In this document: positions 9,764 to 18,335 of the stretch, one piece after another | How positions within the stretch are numbered: the first letter of the stretch is position 1 | Layout of the letters: each line of letters opens with the position of its first letter | Notes under the pieces: generated by a model | Seen by the model: only the letters and a program-made list of their open reading frames with translations | What the model was told of the DNA's origin: nothing | The model's database searches: none | NCBI RefSeq assembly: GCF_021648825.1 | Contig: NZ_JAKJHS010000010.1 | Coordinates: forward strand, 1-64,000 | Origin: Rhizobium halophilum | GTDB taxonomy: Bacteria > Pseudomonadota > Alphaproteobacteria > Rhizobiales > Rhizobiaceae | DNA length: 64,000 nt | Direction: 5' to 3' | Program-made: the position numbers and the translations under genes

Positions 9764-9800
9764 ATTTTGGTGACGGTCGTATTTGAAGGGTACACGCCGA

Positions 9801-10550
9801 ATGGAGGAACCACGCAAGGTCGTGACACCACCGACAGACTGGCGGCATGACGCACTCTCCCTGCATTCTGGTAAGGTGAGAGATGAAAAGCCTCTCGATC
9901 TATCGACGCTCATCCACCAGGACGCCGGCACCGTTCGTTTGGTTTACGTCCACCCTGACCTGCCGGACGCGGTTATAAAAGTCGTTCGGCCAGAAAGGGT
10001 AGACGGGTTTGGCCACTTCAAGGACGACAAGCGCTTGCGCTTCAGGCGCCCGCTTGGAATGTACCGGCTGTTTCGCCGCGAACTCCACCAGTATCTGGAG
10101 CTATGCCGGCGCGGGTACGGAGACAGGCGCAGCGTCTTCCCGATGGCGACGCCATTCGGTTTCCTTCCAACCTCGGAAGGCCTCGGCCTCGTAACCGAGA
10201 AGATCAAGAACGAATCGGGCGCCATGGGTCCCTCCCTCAAAAGCCTGATCAGAAGCGGGAAGGTTCGAGCAATGCATGTCGCGGCGTTGAACACCTTGTT
10301 CGATGAATGCATCGACCTGCATCTCATCATAGGGGATCCGAACCCCGGCAACATGGTCTACACGGAAGAGCGCTCGGGACGGCCAGAGTTTGTTCTTGTT
10401 GACGGTGTTGGCGAAAAGAACCTGATTCCTCTCCGGACCCTCAGCTGGCGTTATAATCGTTACAAGCTGAAGAAGGCCCAGCGGACGTTGCTGGCGGCCA
10501 TCGCACGCGCCAATCCAGGTCTTCCGATTGCACAGCCCGCTCTCGCATAA
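9801..10550 (+). CDS. YrbL-like (PhoP regulatory network) kinase-fold protein
   Basis: A 249-residue protein resembling YrbL, a PhoP/BasR-regulated protein of enterobacteria with a protein-kinase-like fold and no defined substrate. Seen here: LVYVHPDLPDAVIKVV (nucleotide-binding strand with the lysine), FRRELHQYLEL (the glutamate helix), LGLVTEKIKNESG (hinge) and IIGDPNPGNMVY, which occupies the place of the catalytic loop (D-x-N-x-x-N), then FVLVDGVGEK in the place of the metal-binding DFG. The ATG at 9801 is preferred over a TTG 18 bases upstream. It is divergent from ldtP and convergent with ldtR, an unusual insertion between a regulator and its likely target. Confidence 0.72.
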   Translation: MEEPRKVVTPPTDWRHDALSLHSGKVRDEKPLDLSTLIHQDAGTVRLVYVHPDLPDAVIKVVRPERVDGFGHFKDDKRLRFRRPLGMYRLFRRELHQYLELCRRGYGDRRSVFPMATPFGFLPTSEGLGLVTEKIKNESGAMGPSLKSLIRSGKVRAMHVAALNTLFDECIDLHLIIGDPNPGNMVYTEERSGRPEFVLVDGVGEKNLIPLRTLSWRYNRYKLKKAQRTLLAAIARANPGLPIAQPALA

Positions 10551-10610
10551 TGCATCAACCGGACGCGCAGGGGACGCATCCGGTTTGACGAAGACTGGAG
10601 ACTATTCGGC

Positions 10611-11123
10611 CTAGAGGCGATAGGCGATGCTATCGTTCCAGAAGCGGTCCAGGCGCTGCAGAAGCTTGTTCATCTGAGCAAACTCACCCTCGCCGATGCC
10701 GCCGACCTTCTCGATCGAGCCGATGTGGCGCTCATAGAGTTTGGCAACGGTTTCGGCGATCTCCTGGCCGTCTTCGGTGAGGCTAATGCGGACCGAGCGA
10801 CGGTCGATGCGCGAGCGCTGGTGGTTGATGAAGCCGAGGTCGACCAGCTTCTTGACGTTGTAGGAGACGTTGGAGCCGAGATAGTAACCGCGTGAGCGGA
10901 GTTCACCGGCCGACAGTTCCGAGTTCCCGATATTGAAGAGCAGGAGCGCCTGGACGGCATTGATGTCGTCTCTGCCCTGCCGCTCGAACTCGTCCTTGAT
11001 GACGTCGAGAAGGCGGCGGTGGAGACGCTCGACCAAGTGGAGGGATTCCATGTAGAGCGAGCGGATGGTTTCTTCACGCGGGTCTGCTGCGACCGCTGCC
11101 TGCGGCTTCATTTTCGTGTTCAT
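10611..11123 (-). CDS. ldtR: MarR-family transcriptional regulator LdtR
   Basis: A 170-residue winged-helix regulator. The core ELSAGELRSRGYYLGSNVSYNVKKLVDLGFINHQRSRIDRRSVRISLTEDG is the recognition helix and wing; the N-terminal helix (ESLHLVERLHRRLLDVIKDEFERQGRDDINAVQALLLFNIG) and the C-terminal helix make the dimer. Length, sequence and neighbourhood fit LdtR, which in Candidatus Liberibacter asiaticus and Sinorhizobium meliloti activates an L,D-transpeptidase gene and affects osmotic stress tolerance. A GAGG-type ribosome site precedes the ATG. The target gene ldtP lies on the same strand beyond the YrbL-like gene. Confidence 0.85.
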   Translation of the reverse strand: MNTKMKPQAAVAADPREETIRSLYMESLHLVERLHRRLLDVIKDEFERQGRDDINAVQALLLFNIGNSELSAGELRSRGYYLGSNVSYNVKKLVDLGFINHQRSRIDRRSVRISLTEDGQEIAETVAKLYERHIGSIEKVGGIGEGEFAQMNKLLQRLDRFWNDSIAYRL

Positions 11124-11354
11124 GATCTCTGCCTCACTGTTTGGTTGGCGGTTCTTGTTTTCTTCCCGCCTTGTGAGTGAGATTATCGAAGGCCCATAAA
11201 ATTCGACTTAAAAGGTATGTTTAACAGCAGCTTACCCCAGGATCTGCAATTGCGGCGACGGCGGGGCAGCTGGGGACCGGCCTAATTTCACCTTAGTGGT
11301 ATCAATAGCTTAGCACGAAAAATCATTCAAATAACCGGCGCCAAAGCTTGCGAT

Positions 11355-11792
11355 CTAAGGTAAATCAGTGGTTACCCGTTCGGCCTTCCGACGCTCTTCC
11401 AGCCAAAGAGCCAGGCGGAAAAGAGAGTAGAGGCACGCGACGAGGACGTGAAAAGCAAGAACCGCACTGTTGGCGCCAAAGATATCGGACCACAGCGCGT
11501 ACATCAGAAACTGGACCGCGACCGCCAGCACCCAAAGAACCGGGCCCCATGACACGGCGAGCCACAGCCCGAGCGAGGCGACAGGGAAAAGCACGGCAAG
11601 GGACGGCGCTGCTACCTGCCATGGGAGGGAAAGGAGATCAAACCGACCCCTGCCTTCAAGCGAGTAGCCGACCAACATTCCCCAATATTGCAGCCCGAGC
11701 CACAGGCAAGCGATCGCCACGAGCCGCAAGAAGAGTACGAACAGAAGCTGGGCGAGGGTTTGCTTCGGTACGGTCGGTGAATCAGGCTCCAT
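11355..11792 (-). CDS. DUF6163-type four-helix inner-membrane protein
   Basis: About 145 residues with four hydrophobic segments (roughly residues 15-40, 58-82, 84-106 and 108-130) and a charged tail rich in Glu and Arg (WLEERRKAERV). It matches a Rhizobiales-specific family of unknown function commonly found next to ldtR and hemB. Neither the ATG at 11792 nor a GTG two codons upstream has a good ribosome site. Transcribed in the same direction as ldtR and 230 bases upstream of it; a role at the envelope is inferred from position only. Confidence 0.7.
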   Translation of the reverse strand: MEPDSPTVPKQTLAQLLFVLFLRLVAIACLWLGLQYWGMLVGYSLEGRGRFDLLSLPWQVAAPSLAVLFPVASLGLWLAVSWGPVLWVLAVAVQFLMYALWSDIFGANSAVLAFHVLVACLYSLFRLALWLEERRKAERVTTDLP

Positions 11793-11911
11793 CCCCACAT
11801 GATAGTCATGGCGATCCGCGGGGGCTAGTCATCGGGGGTGGCGAAGTGACCATTCGCAATCCTTCCGCAGAATGTTAAGGAGGGCCAACACGCCATAGGA
11901 GCGAGGCATTC

Positions 11912-12925
11912 ATGAGCGACAAGACGCATCTCGTCGACAAAATCACCGGCCACCGCCGCATGCGGCGCAACCGCAAGGCCGACTGGACCCGGCGCATGGT
12001 GCAGGAAAACCGGCTGACGGTCGACGACCTGATCTGGCCGATCTTCCTCGTGCCGGGCACCGGCATCGTTGATCCTATTGCGGCCATGCCCGGCGTCAAC
12101 CGCATCAGCGTCGACAAGGCGGTGGAAGCTGTCCGCGAGGCGGCGGATCTCGGCATTCCTGCGATCGCTCCCTTCCCTGACGTGGAGATGGAGAAGCGCG
12201 ACGCGACGGGTTCAGAAATTCTCCAGCGCGACAATCTGATCAACCAGTTCACACGTGCTGCCAAGAAGGCCGTCCCCAATATCGGGCTCATCACGGATGT
12301 GGCCCTCGATCCCTTTACCAGCCACGGCCATGACGGGATCCTGCAGGACGGGGTGATCGTCAATGACGAGACGGTGGATCAGGTGGTTAAGGCTGCCGTA
12401 ATGCAGGCGGATGCCGGCGCCGATATCATCGCGCCCTCCGAAATGATGGACGGACGGATCGGGGCGATCCGACGGGCGCTCGACGCGGCTGGCCACCAGG
12501 ACGTCGGCATCATGTCCTACGCCACCAAGTTCGCATCCGGTTTCTATGGTCCCTACCGAGAGGCGATCAACACGGGTGGTCTGCTGAAAGGCGACAAGAA
12601 CAGCTATTACATCAGTCCGGCCAACAGCACCGAGGCTCTGCGCGATGCCGCGCTCGACGTCGAGGAAGGCGCCGACATGCTGATGGTGAAGCCCGGCCTC
12701 GCCTATCTGGATATCTGTTGGCGCACGAAGGACGCGTTTGGCCTGCCGACCTTCGCCTACCAGGTGTCCGGCGAATACACCCAGATCAAGGCAGCTGCGA
12801 TGAACGGCTGGATCGACGGCGACAGGATCATGATGGAGACGCTGCTGTGCTTCAAGCGGGCGGGCTGCGACGGGATCCTCTCGTATTTTGCGGTGGACGT
12901 GGCGCGGAAGCTGGCAAGGGGGTAG
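11912..12925 (+). CDS. hemB: delta-aminolevulinic acid dehydratase (porphobilinogen synthase)
   Basis: Condenses two 5-aminolevulinate molecules to porphobilinogen, the second common step of haem synthesis. The 337-residue protein has both Schiff-base lysines, K206 in YATKFASGFYG and K260 in MLMVKPGLAYLD. The metal loop reads DVALDPFTSHGHDG, the aspartate-rich form that depends on magnesium and potassium, not the cysteine-rich zinc form; this is the type described in Bradyrhizobium and plants. GGAG precedes the ATG by about ten bases. Divergent from the DUF6163 gene; a small RDD membrane protein follows in the same direction. Confidence 0.97.
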   Translation: MSDKTHLVDKITGHRRMRRNRKADWTRRMVQENRLTVDDLIWPIFLVPGTGIVDPIAAMPGVNRISVDKAVEAVREAADLGIPAIAPFPDVEMEKRDATGSEILQRDNLINQFTRAAKKAVPNIGLITDVALDPFTSHGHDGILQDGVIVNDETVDQVVKAAVMQADAGADIIAPSEMMDGRIGAIRRALDAAGHQDVGIMSYATKFASGFYGPYREAINTGGLLKGDKNSYYISPANSTEALRDAALDVEEGADMLMVKPGLAYLDICWRTKDAFGLPTFAYQVSGEYTQIKAAAMNGWIDGDRIMMETLLCFKRAGCDGILSYFAVDVARKLARG

Positions 12926-12992
12926 GAAGGCGCCGCTTGCGCAGAGCCTCACGCCCTCCCATATCCATATCGAGCAACTGGAGACGGCTGAC

Positions 12993-13451
12993 ATGGCGAT
13001 CGATCCTAACCCGACACTTGCAGCGCCCGACGACTGGCGCGCCTATAGCGGCGTCCTGTCGCGGCGGGCGTTTGCCTTCGTGATCGATTACGCGATCGTG
13101 CTGCTGCTGTGCATTCCCGCGGCAGTGGTTGTCTTCTTTCTGGGCATACTGACGCTTGGGCTGGGTTTCTTCCTGTATCCGGCGCTGTTCGTTATCGTTG
13201 CCCTTCTTTATTTCGGCATGACACTGGGTGGCCCGAGCCAAGCAACGCCTGGCATGCGCGCAATGGGCATCGCTATGGTGCGACTCGACGGGCGGCGGAT
13301 GGATTTCCTCACTGCGATGGTTCACACCGTGCTCTTCTGGATCATCAACTCGTTCCTGACGCCGTTGATCCTGCTGATCGGCCTGTTCACCGAACGATCG
13401 CGCCTCGTGCACGACATGCTGCTCGGTACGGTGATCGTTCGGACGGAGTGA
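12993..13451 (+). CDS. RDD-family membrane protein
   Basis: A 152-residue protein with three hydrophobic segments and the RDD signature: the arginine of SRRAFAFVIDYAIV and the aspartates that follow, a second segment GLGFFLYPALFVIVALLYFGM, the loop QATPGMRAMGIAMVRLDG, and a third near the end (FTERSRLVHDMLLGTVIVR is the conserved C-terminal motif). Function of small RDD proteins is unsettled. GGAGA lies nine bases before the ATG at 12993. It follows hemB by 67 bases and is probably on the same transcript; this pairing is common in rhizobia. Confidence 0.85.
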   Translation: MAIDPNPTLAAPDDWRAYSGVLSRRAFAFVIDYAIVLLLCIPAAVVVFFLGILTLGLGFFLYPALFVIVALLYFGMTLGGPSQATPGMRAMGIAMVRLDGRRMDFLTAMVHTVLFWIINSFLTPLILLIGLFTERSRLVHDMLLGTVIVRTE

Positions 13452-13468
13452 GCGCCCGTAGGGTTGCT

Positions 13469-13493
13469 GGCGCACACCCGCCGGTGTTGCGCC
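13469..13493 (+). terminator. GC-rich hairpin after the RDD gene
   Basis: GGCGCACACC pairs with GGTGTTGCGCC around the loop CGCC, with one bulged base. There is no T-run, so termination by this hairpin alone is uncertain. Confidence 0.35.
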
Positions 13494-13579
13494 TAGAGTG
13501 TTGACCTTTTGCCAATCTGCGCCATGGTATGGCTGTTAAGGCATCAGCATGAAGCCAAGACGGGACCCTTCGCGCCGCG

Positions 13580-14341
13580 ATGAACACACAGACCACGCCC
13601 TCCCCGCAGTTCTACCTGACGGCTCCGGCAACATGCCCCTATCTGCCCGGTCAGTTGGAGCGGAAGGTGTTCACGCATCTTGTGGGACCCCGCGCGGCGG
13701 ACATGAACGATCTGCTGACCCAGGGCGGGTTTCGCCGATCCCAGAACATTGCCTACCGACCAGCCTGTGAGACCTGCCGCGCCTGCATCTCGGTGCGCAT
13801 CCTCGCCGACGAGTTCGAGCCGGTGCGCTCGATGCGCCGCGTTCTTGCCGCCAACCGCGACGTGGTCTCCACCATTCACCCGGCACAACCCTCGACCGAG
13901 CAGTTCTCGCTGTTCCGGCGCTACCTCGACGACCGCCACCAGCAGGGCGGCATGTCCGACATGTCGGCGCTCGACTACGCCATCATGGTCGAGGACAGTC
14001 ACGTCAACACCCGCATCATAGAGTATCGCCGCCGGGAGCCCGGCGACGGCATTGGCGAAAAGCCGAAAGGGGAACTGCTGGCTGTTGCATTGACGGACCT
14101 GATGAGCGACGGGCTCTCCATGGTTTATTCCTTCTTCGACACCAACTTGTCCAAGCGCTCGTTTGGGACCTTCATGATCCTCGACCATATCAAGCGGGCA
14201 CATTCTCTTGGCCTGCCGCATGTGTATCTCGGCTATTGGGTCAAGGGTTCGAGCAAGATGGGCTACAAGACACGCTTTCAGCCGCAAGAACACCTCACTG
14301 CCCGCGGCTGGGAACGCTACGATCCGGCGGGCGAGCCCTGA
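13580..14341 (+). CDS. bpt: aminoacyl-tRNA--protein transferase (Bpt/Ate type)
   Basis: Transfers an amino acid (leucine in bacterial Bpt, arginine in eukaryotic ATE) from tRNA to N-terminal Asp/Glu of proteins, marking them for ClpS/ClpAP degradation. The 253-residue protein has the N-terminal cysteine motif [15 protein letters not shown] with the preceding CPYLPGQ, and the C-terminal ATE_C domain with [19 protein letters not shown] and the [24 protein letters not shown] signature. The ATG at 13580 lies just inside an alternative upstream frame and has CGCG context without a strong ribosome site. Alphaproteobacterial members are annotated under both names; Bpt is the better guess. Confidence 0.88.
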   Translation: MNTQTTPSPQFYLTAPATCPYLPGQLERKVFTHLVGPRAADMNDLLTQGGFRRSQNIAYRPACETCRACISVRILADEFEPVRSMRRVLAANRDVVSTIHPAQPSTEQFSLFRRYLDDRHQQGGMSDMSALDYAIMVEDSHVNTRIIEYRRREPGDGIGEKPKGELLAVALTDLMSDGLSMVYSFFDTNLSKRSFGTFMILDHIKRAHSLGLPHVYLGYWVKGSSKMGYKTRFQPQEHLTARGWERYDPAGEP

Positions 14342-14354
14342 GCCAGTACCTGAC

Positions 14355-15224
14355 ATGAACGATCACAAGAAAGGCCTCCTGCTGACCTCGATCGGGGGGC
14401 TGGCGCTCTCGTTCGACGTACCACTGGTCAAGCTTGGCCAAGGCGATCTCTGGTCAATCATCGCATTGCGCAGCATCTTTACGCTGATGGCGGCGCTGCT
14501 GCTGTGGCTGCTTCTGCGGGCACTCTCCAGATGCCCACCGGTGCTCATTCCCGGTCGCGCCGGGCTTCTTGCCGGTCTCTTCTACGGCCTCTCGACGATG
14601 ACCTTCCTTGGCGCGGTGTTCAACACAGCAACCGCCAACGTCGTCTTCATTGTCGCCTTCACACCGATGTTTGCGGCGCTGATGGGCTGGCTGGTGCTGA
14701 GGGAAGTGCCGTCCGTTTCCACGGTCGCGACGATGGGCGCCATGGTGGCAGGCGTCGCATTGATCGTTTCCGGCGGACTGGAGGCGGGCGGACTTCTTGG
14801 AGACCTTCTGGCGGCGCTGACCTCGGCGCTTCTCGCCGGCGCCATCACCATTGCCCGCAAGACGCGGCGCGATATGGGCTTCGTGCCGCTGGTGGCGACG
14901 ATCCTGCCGGCCGTGATCGGCCTCGCCTTCGTCGCCAACGGCGGCTTCCACGTCGCCTCCCCCGCCTGGATCATCTTCGACGGGGCGGTGATGATCCCGC
15001 TCGCCTTCTGGTGCCTCGCCACCGGCCCGCGCTATCTCAGCGGCCCGGAAGTCGGCATGTTCTACCTCCTGGAGACGATCCTCGCGCCGATTTGGGTCTG
15101 GATGATCTTCTCTGAGGTGCCGACGACGCAGACGCTGATCGGCGGGGCGATCCTCGTTCTGGCGCTGGTGGCGCATTCGGTATGGCAGATGCGGCGGAGG
15201 TCGATGGCGCTCGCCGCGGCTTGA
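14355..15224 (+). CDS. EamA/DMT-family transporter
   Basis: A 289-residue permease with ten predicted membrane segments in two repeats of five (EamA domains about residues 8-140 and 150-280). The first repeat shows GLFYGLSTMTFLGAVFNTATANVVFI and the second RYLSGPEVGMFYLLETILAPIWVWMIF, the typical end of the repeat with the conserved E and P. Substrate cannot be told from sequence. It starts 13 bases after the transferase stop, so it is likely co-transcribed with it. Its stop codon overlaps the promoter of the toxin-antitoxin pair. Confidence 0.85.
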   Translation: MNDHKKGLLLTSIGGLALSFDVPLVKLGQGDLWSIIALRSIFTLMAALLLWLLLRALSRCPPVLIPGRAGLLAGLFYGLSTMTFLGAVFNTATANVVFIVAFTPMFAALMGWLVLREVPSVSTVATMGAMVAGVALIVSGGLEAGGLLGDLLAALTSALLAGAITIARKTRRDMGFVPLVATILPAVIGLAFVANGGFHVASPAWIIFDGAVMIPLAFWCLATGPRYLSGPEVGMFYLLETILAPIWVWMIFSEVPTTQTLIGGAILVLALVAHSVWQMRRRSMALAAA

Positions 15225-15253
15225 TTGCCGTCGGAACACCCCCATGTTATAAC
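15225..15253 (+). promoter_or_regulatory. promoter of the toxin-antitoxin operon
   Basis: TTGCCG (15225-15230) and TATAAC (15248-15253) are 17 bases apart and lie 25 bases before the antitoxin ATG. The second box is embedded in a perfect 8-base palindrome GTTATAAC (15246-15253), a possible binding site for the antitoxin itself. Confidence 0.6.
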
Positions 15254-15277
15254 TTCGTTCCAACACGGGGTAAAATC

Positions 15278-15499
15278 ATGAATGTGACCATTCGCAAGAT
15301 CGGCAACTCCGAAGGCATCATCATTCCAAAGGATGTGCTTGACCGCCTTGGCCTGAAGGCGGGAGACACCGTCGAAATCCGAGAGGAGGGCGGCAGCATC
15401 TCGCTTGTGCCCGAGCAAGCCGACCTCGCCGAACAACTGAAGGCTGCCCGCATGGGCATGCAGAAATACAAGGTTGCCCTGCGCGAACTGGCCAAGTGA
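15278..15499 (+). CDS. AbrB/MazE-type antitoxin
   Basis: A 73-residue swapped-hairpin DNA-binding protein: MNVTIRKIGNSEGIIIPKDVLDRLGLKAGDTVEIREEGGSI is the AbrB barrel (NSEGIIIPK is the most conserved turn), and the charged tail LAEQLKAARMGMQKYKVALRELAK would wrap the toxin. Such proteins bind their own operon promoter and neutralise the partner toxin. Its TGA overlaps the GTG start of the downstream Doc-like toxin (GTGA), so the two are translationally coupled in the antitoxin-first order usual for type II systems. The palindrome over the -10 box fits autoregulation. Confidence 0.85.
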   Translation: MNVTIRKIGNSEGIIIPKDVLDRLGLKAGDTVEIREEGGSISLVPEQADLAEQLKAARMGMQKYKVALRELAK

Positions 15500-15873
15500 C
15501 AACGCTCAGATGGATTTCACGGCCAGCAATCGAGATTATCCACCGAGAGCAGTTGGCAGAACACGGTGGCCTGCCGGGCACCCGCGACGAGAACGCCCTA
15601 GAGGCCGCATTAGCGCGCCACAGCTATGGCGAAGAGGATATCTTTCGCTTGGCCGCAGCCTACCTCTATGGCTTTGCGCGCAGTCATGCCTTCGCAGACG
15701 GCAACAAGCGGACCGCCTACCTTGCCGCCTTCACGTTTCTGCTCATCAACGGCTACCTGATCGAGGCAACGCAGGCGGAGGTCGTTGCTTTCGTCCTCGC
15801 CGTAGCTGCGGGCGAGATCGACGAGGAAGGTGCGACGCGCTTCCTGCGCGACCACACCATTCCCTATCCCTGA
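15496..15873 (+). CDS. doc: Doc-type death-on-curing toxin (Fic fold)
   Basis: A 125-residue protein of the Doc branch of the Fic family. The catalytic motif is H64-A-F-A-D-G-N-K-R72; the lysine where other Fic enzymes have glycine marks the Doc type, which phosphorylates elongation factor Tu and stops translation. The usual N-terminal helix (HREQLAEHGGLPGTRDENALEAALAR) is present, and the full length argues that it is functional. Translation starts at a GTG overlapping the antitoxin stop. Classical Doc pairs with Phd; pairing with an AbrB-type antitoxin is a known but less common combination. Its stop abuts the parC stop. Confidence 0.87.
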   Translation: MTTLRWISRPAIEIIHREQLAEHGGLPGTRDENALEAALARHSYGEEDIFRLAAAYLYGFARSHAFADGNKRTAYLAAFTFLLINGYLIEATQAEVVAFVLAVAAGEIDEEGATRFLRDHTIPYP

Positions 15874-18132
15874 TCACCCGGCAAATTTGCCGCTGCGGGG
15901 GAAGCCTTTTGGCACGAGACGGCCGGCGGAGGCGCGGTCGCCCAGCCATTCTACAAGTTCTTCCCTGGTCTTGGTGAACAGGCGGCCGGCAGAATCTTCC
16001 CAGGTGAGGCCCTGGTCGATGGCAAAGCATTTGACGTCAGAAATGCCGCCGTCCTTGTAGCGCTGGAGACGCACGCCCTTGCCGCGGGTCATTTCCGGCA
16101 GTTGGACGAGCGGGAAGACGAGCAGCTTGCGGTTCTCGCCGACCACGGCAACGTGGTCTCCCGAAACCGGCACGACGAGCTTGGCCTCGTCAGGCATGCC
16201 GACATTCATGATCTGCTTGCCCTTGCGGGTATTGGCGACCATCTCGCTCTCAGCCACAACGAAGCCGTTGCCGGCTGTGGAGGCAAGGATCAGCTTGCGC
16301 GACGGGTCATGGACGAAAGCCGTCAGGATGTCCTGATCGTTCTCCATGTCGACCATGATGCGGATTGGTTCGCCGTGGCCGCGGCCGCCCGGCAGCTTGT
16401 CGGCGCCGAGCGTATAGGCCTTGCCGCCGGTGGTGAGGAGCAGCAGCTTGTCGGTGGTCTGCGCCGGGAAGGCCACCTTCAGCGCATCGCCTTCCTTGAA
16501 GGTGAGCGTCGAAGTATCGGCGATGTGCCCCTTCAGCGCGCGGATCCAGCCCTTCTGCGAGATGACGATCGTGACCGGCTCCTTCTCGATCATCGCCTGT
16601 TGGATGGCGTCCAAGTCGGCTTCCGGCGCCTCGGCGAACTGGGTGCGGCGGCGGCCGAGCTCTGTTGCCTTGGCGAACTTCTTCTTGACGTCCTGGATTT
16701 CCACTTCCACCACACGCCACAGCTTTTCATCCGAGGCGAGGAGCGCCTCGATGTCGGCCTTTTCCTTGGTGAGGTCGTCGAACTCCTTGCGGATCTCGAA
16801 TTCCTCGAGTTTGCGCAGGTTGCGCAGCCGCATGTTGAGGATGGCTTCGGCCTGGATATCCGTGAGATCCCATTTGGCGATCATCACAGGCTTCGGCTCA
16901 TCCTCCTCACGGATGATGCGGATCACCTCGTCGAGGTTGAGGTAGGCGATCAGCAGGCCGCCGAGGATCTCCAGACGCCGGTCGATAGCGGCAAGCCGGA
17001 ACTTCGAGCGCCGGATCAACACCTCCTTGCGGTGGTCGAGCCATTCCAGCAGGACATCGTTGAGCGCCATGACCTTGGGGACCTTGCCCATGGACAGGAC
17101 GTTCATGTTGAGCGGGAAGCGGTTCTCCAGATCAGTCAGGCGGAAGAGTGATTCCATCAGGAGCGTGGCATCCACCGTGCGGCTCTTCGGCACGAGCACG
17201 ACGCGGACATCTTCGGCAGATTCGTCGCGTACGTCTTCGAGGAGCGGCAGCTTGCGCGCAATCAGGAGCTCGGCGATCTTCTCGATCAGCCGCGACTTCT
17301 GAACCTGGTAAGGGATCTCGGTGACAACGATCTGGTAGCCGCCGCGGCCGAGATCCTCGACCTCCCACTTGGCGCGGACACGAAAACCGCCGCGGCCGGT
17401 CTTGTAGCACTCGATGATGGATTCGCGGCTGTCGATGATGATGCCGCCGGTCGGCATGTCCGGACCGGGCACAAATTCGACAAGCTTCTCGACCGTCGCA
17501 TCCCGATGCTTGATGAGGTGGAGCGCCGCATCGCACAGTTCATGCGCGTTGTGCGGCGGGATAGACGTCGCCATGCCGACCGCGATGCCGGAGGCGCCAT
17601 TGGCGAGCAGGTTCGGGAAGGCTGCCGGCAGGACCACCGGCTCCTCGTCTTCCTCGTTATAGGTTGGACGGAAGTCCACGGCATCCTCGCCGATGCCTTC
17701 CAGCAGGAGCGCCGCGACGTCCGTCATCCTCGCTTCGGTATATCGATAGGCGGCGGCGCTATCGCCATCGATATTGCCGAAATTGCCCTGGCCATCGACG
17801 ATTGGGTAACGCTGGGAGAAATCCTGCGCCAGACGCACAAGCGCGTCATACACCGACTGATCGCCATGCGGATGGAACTTACCGATGACATCACCGACGA
17901 TACGGGCGCACTTCTTGAACGCGGAGTTGGGGCGGATGCCCATCTCGCTCATCGCATGGATGATGCGACGGTGAACCGGTTTCAGCCCGTCGCGCACGTC
18001 CGGCAGCGCGCGGTGCATGATCGTCGACAAAGCATAGGCGAGATAGCGCTCTTCAAGCGCCGCCTTGAGGTCGATCGGAAGGATGTGATCGCCGCCCTCG
18101 CCGTCGGACGGCGGTGTCAGATTTTTTCCCAT
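15874..18132 (-). CDS. parC: DNA topoisomerase IV subunit A
   Basis: A subunit of the enzyme that decatenates daughter chromosomes. The 752-residue protein begins the catalytic region at [37 protein letters not shown], with the active tyrosine in [11 protein letters not shown], the tower/coiled-coil region about 380-480, and a C-terminal beta-pinwheel ([13 protein letters not shown] is one of its blades). It lacks the GyrA-box expected of gyrase, supporting ParC. The start codon is ATG at 18132 with GGGCCATG context. The stop lies flush against that of doc (TGATCA). A perfect 14-base palindrome (18152-18165) is 20 bases upstream of the start. Confidence 0.95.
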   Translation of the reverse strand: MGKNLTPPSDGEGGDHILPIDLKAALEERYLAYALSTIMHRALPDVRDGLKPVHRRIIHAMSEMGIRPNSAFKKCARIVGDVIGKFHPHGDQSVYDALVRLAQDFSQRYPIVDGQGNFGNIDGDSAAAYRYTEARMTDVAALLLEGIGEDAVDFRPTYNEEDEEPVVLPAAFPNLLANGASGIAVGMATSIPPHNAHELCDAALHLIKHRDATVEKLVEFVPGPDMPTGGIIIDSRESIIECYKTGRGGFRVRAKWEVEDLGRGGYQIVVTEIPYQVQKSRLIEKIAELLIARKLPLLEDVRDESAEDVRVVLVPKSRTVDATLLMESLFRLTDLENRFPLNMNVLSMGKVPKVMALNDVLLEWLDHRKEVLIRRSKFRLAAIDRRLEILGGLLIAYLNLDEVIRIIREEDEPKPVMIAKWDLTDIQAEAILNMRLRNLRKLEEFEIRKEFDDLTKEKADIEALLASDEKLWRVVEVEIQDVKKKFAKATELGRRRTQFAEAPEADLDAIQQAMIEKEPVTIVISQKGWIRALKGHIADTSTLTFKEGDALKVAFPAQTTDKLLLLTTGGKAYTLGADKLPGGRGHGEPIRIMVDMENDQDILTAFVHDPSRKLILASTAGNGFVVAESEMVANTRKGKQIMNVGMPDEAKLVVPVSGDHVAVVGENRKLLVFPLVQLPEMTRGKGVRLQRYKDGGISDVKCFAIDQGLTWEDSAGRLFTKTREELVEWLGDRASAGRLVPKGFPRSGKFAG

Positions 18133-18335
18133 GGCCCTTGACTAGCGGAAAGCCGGAATTCCGGCAAGATTCGCGGTTCAAGTGCCTGTGGATGACATTC
18201 GTCATAGGACAAAGGTGGATTGGCCGCCCCTCGAGCGAAGCAACTGGCAATACAAAAGCCATAGACGTTTGCATGCCTCCCCCTATAACTGACAAACCAA
18301 CATGAGGCCGGAAGGCCGAGATCGAGGAGTTCACA

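Noticed and set aside
15225..15873. Possible phage defence island around the Doc module
   Set aside because: Flanking genes are an EamA transporter and parC; no restriction, nuclease or other defence genes are adjacent.
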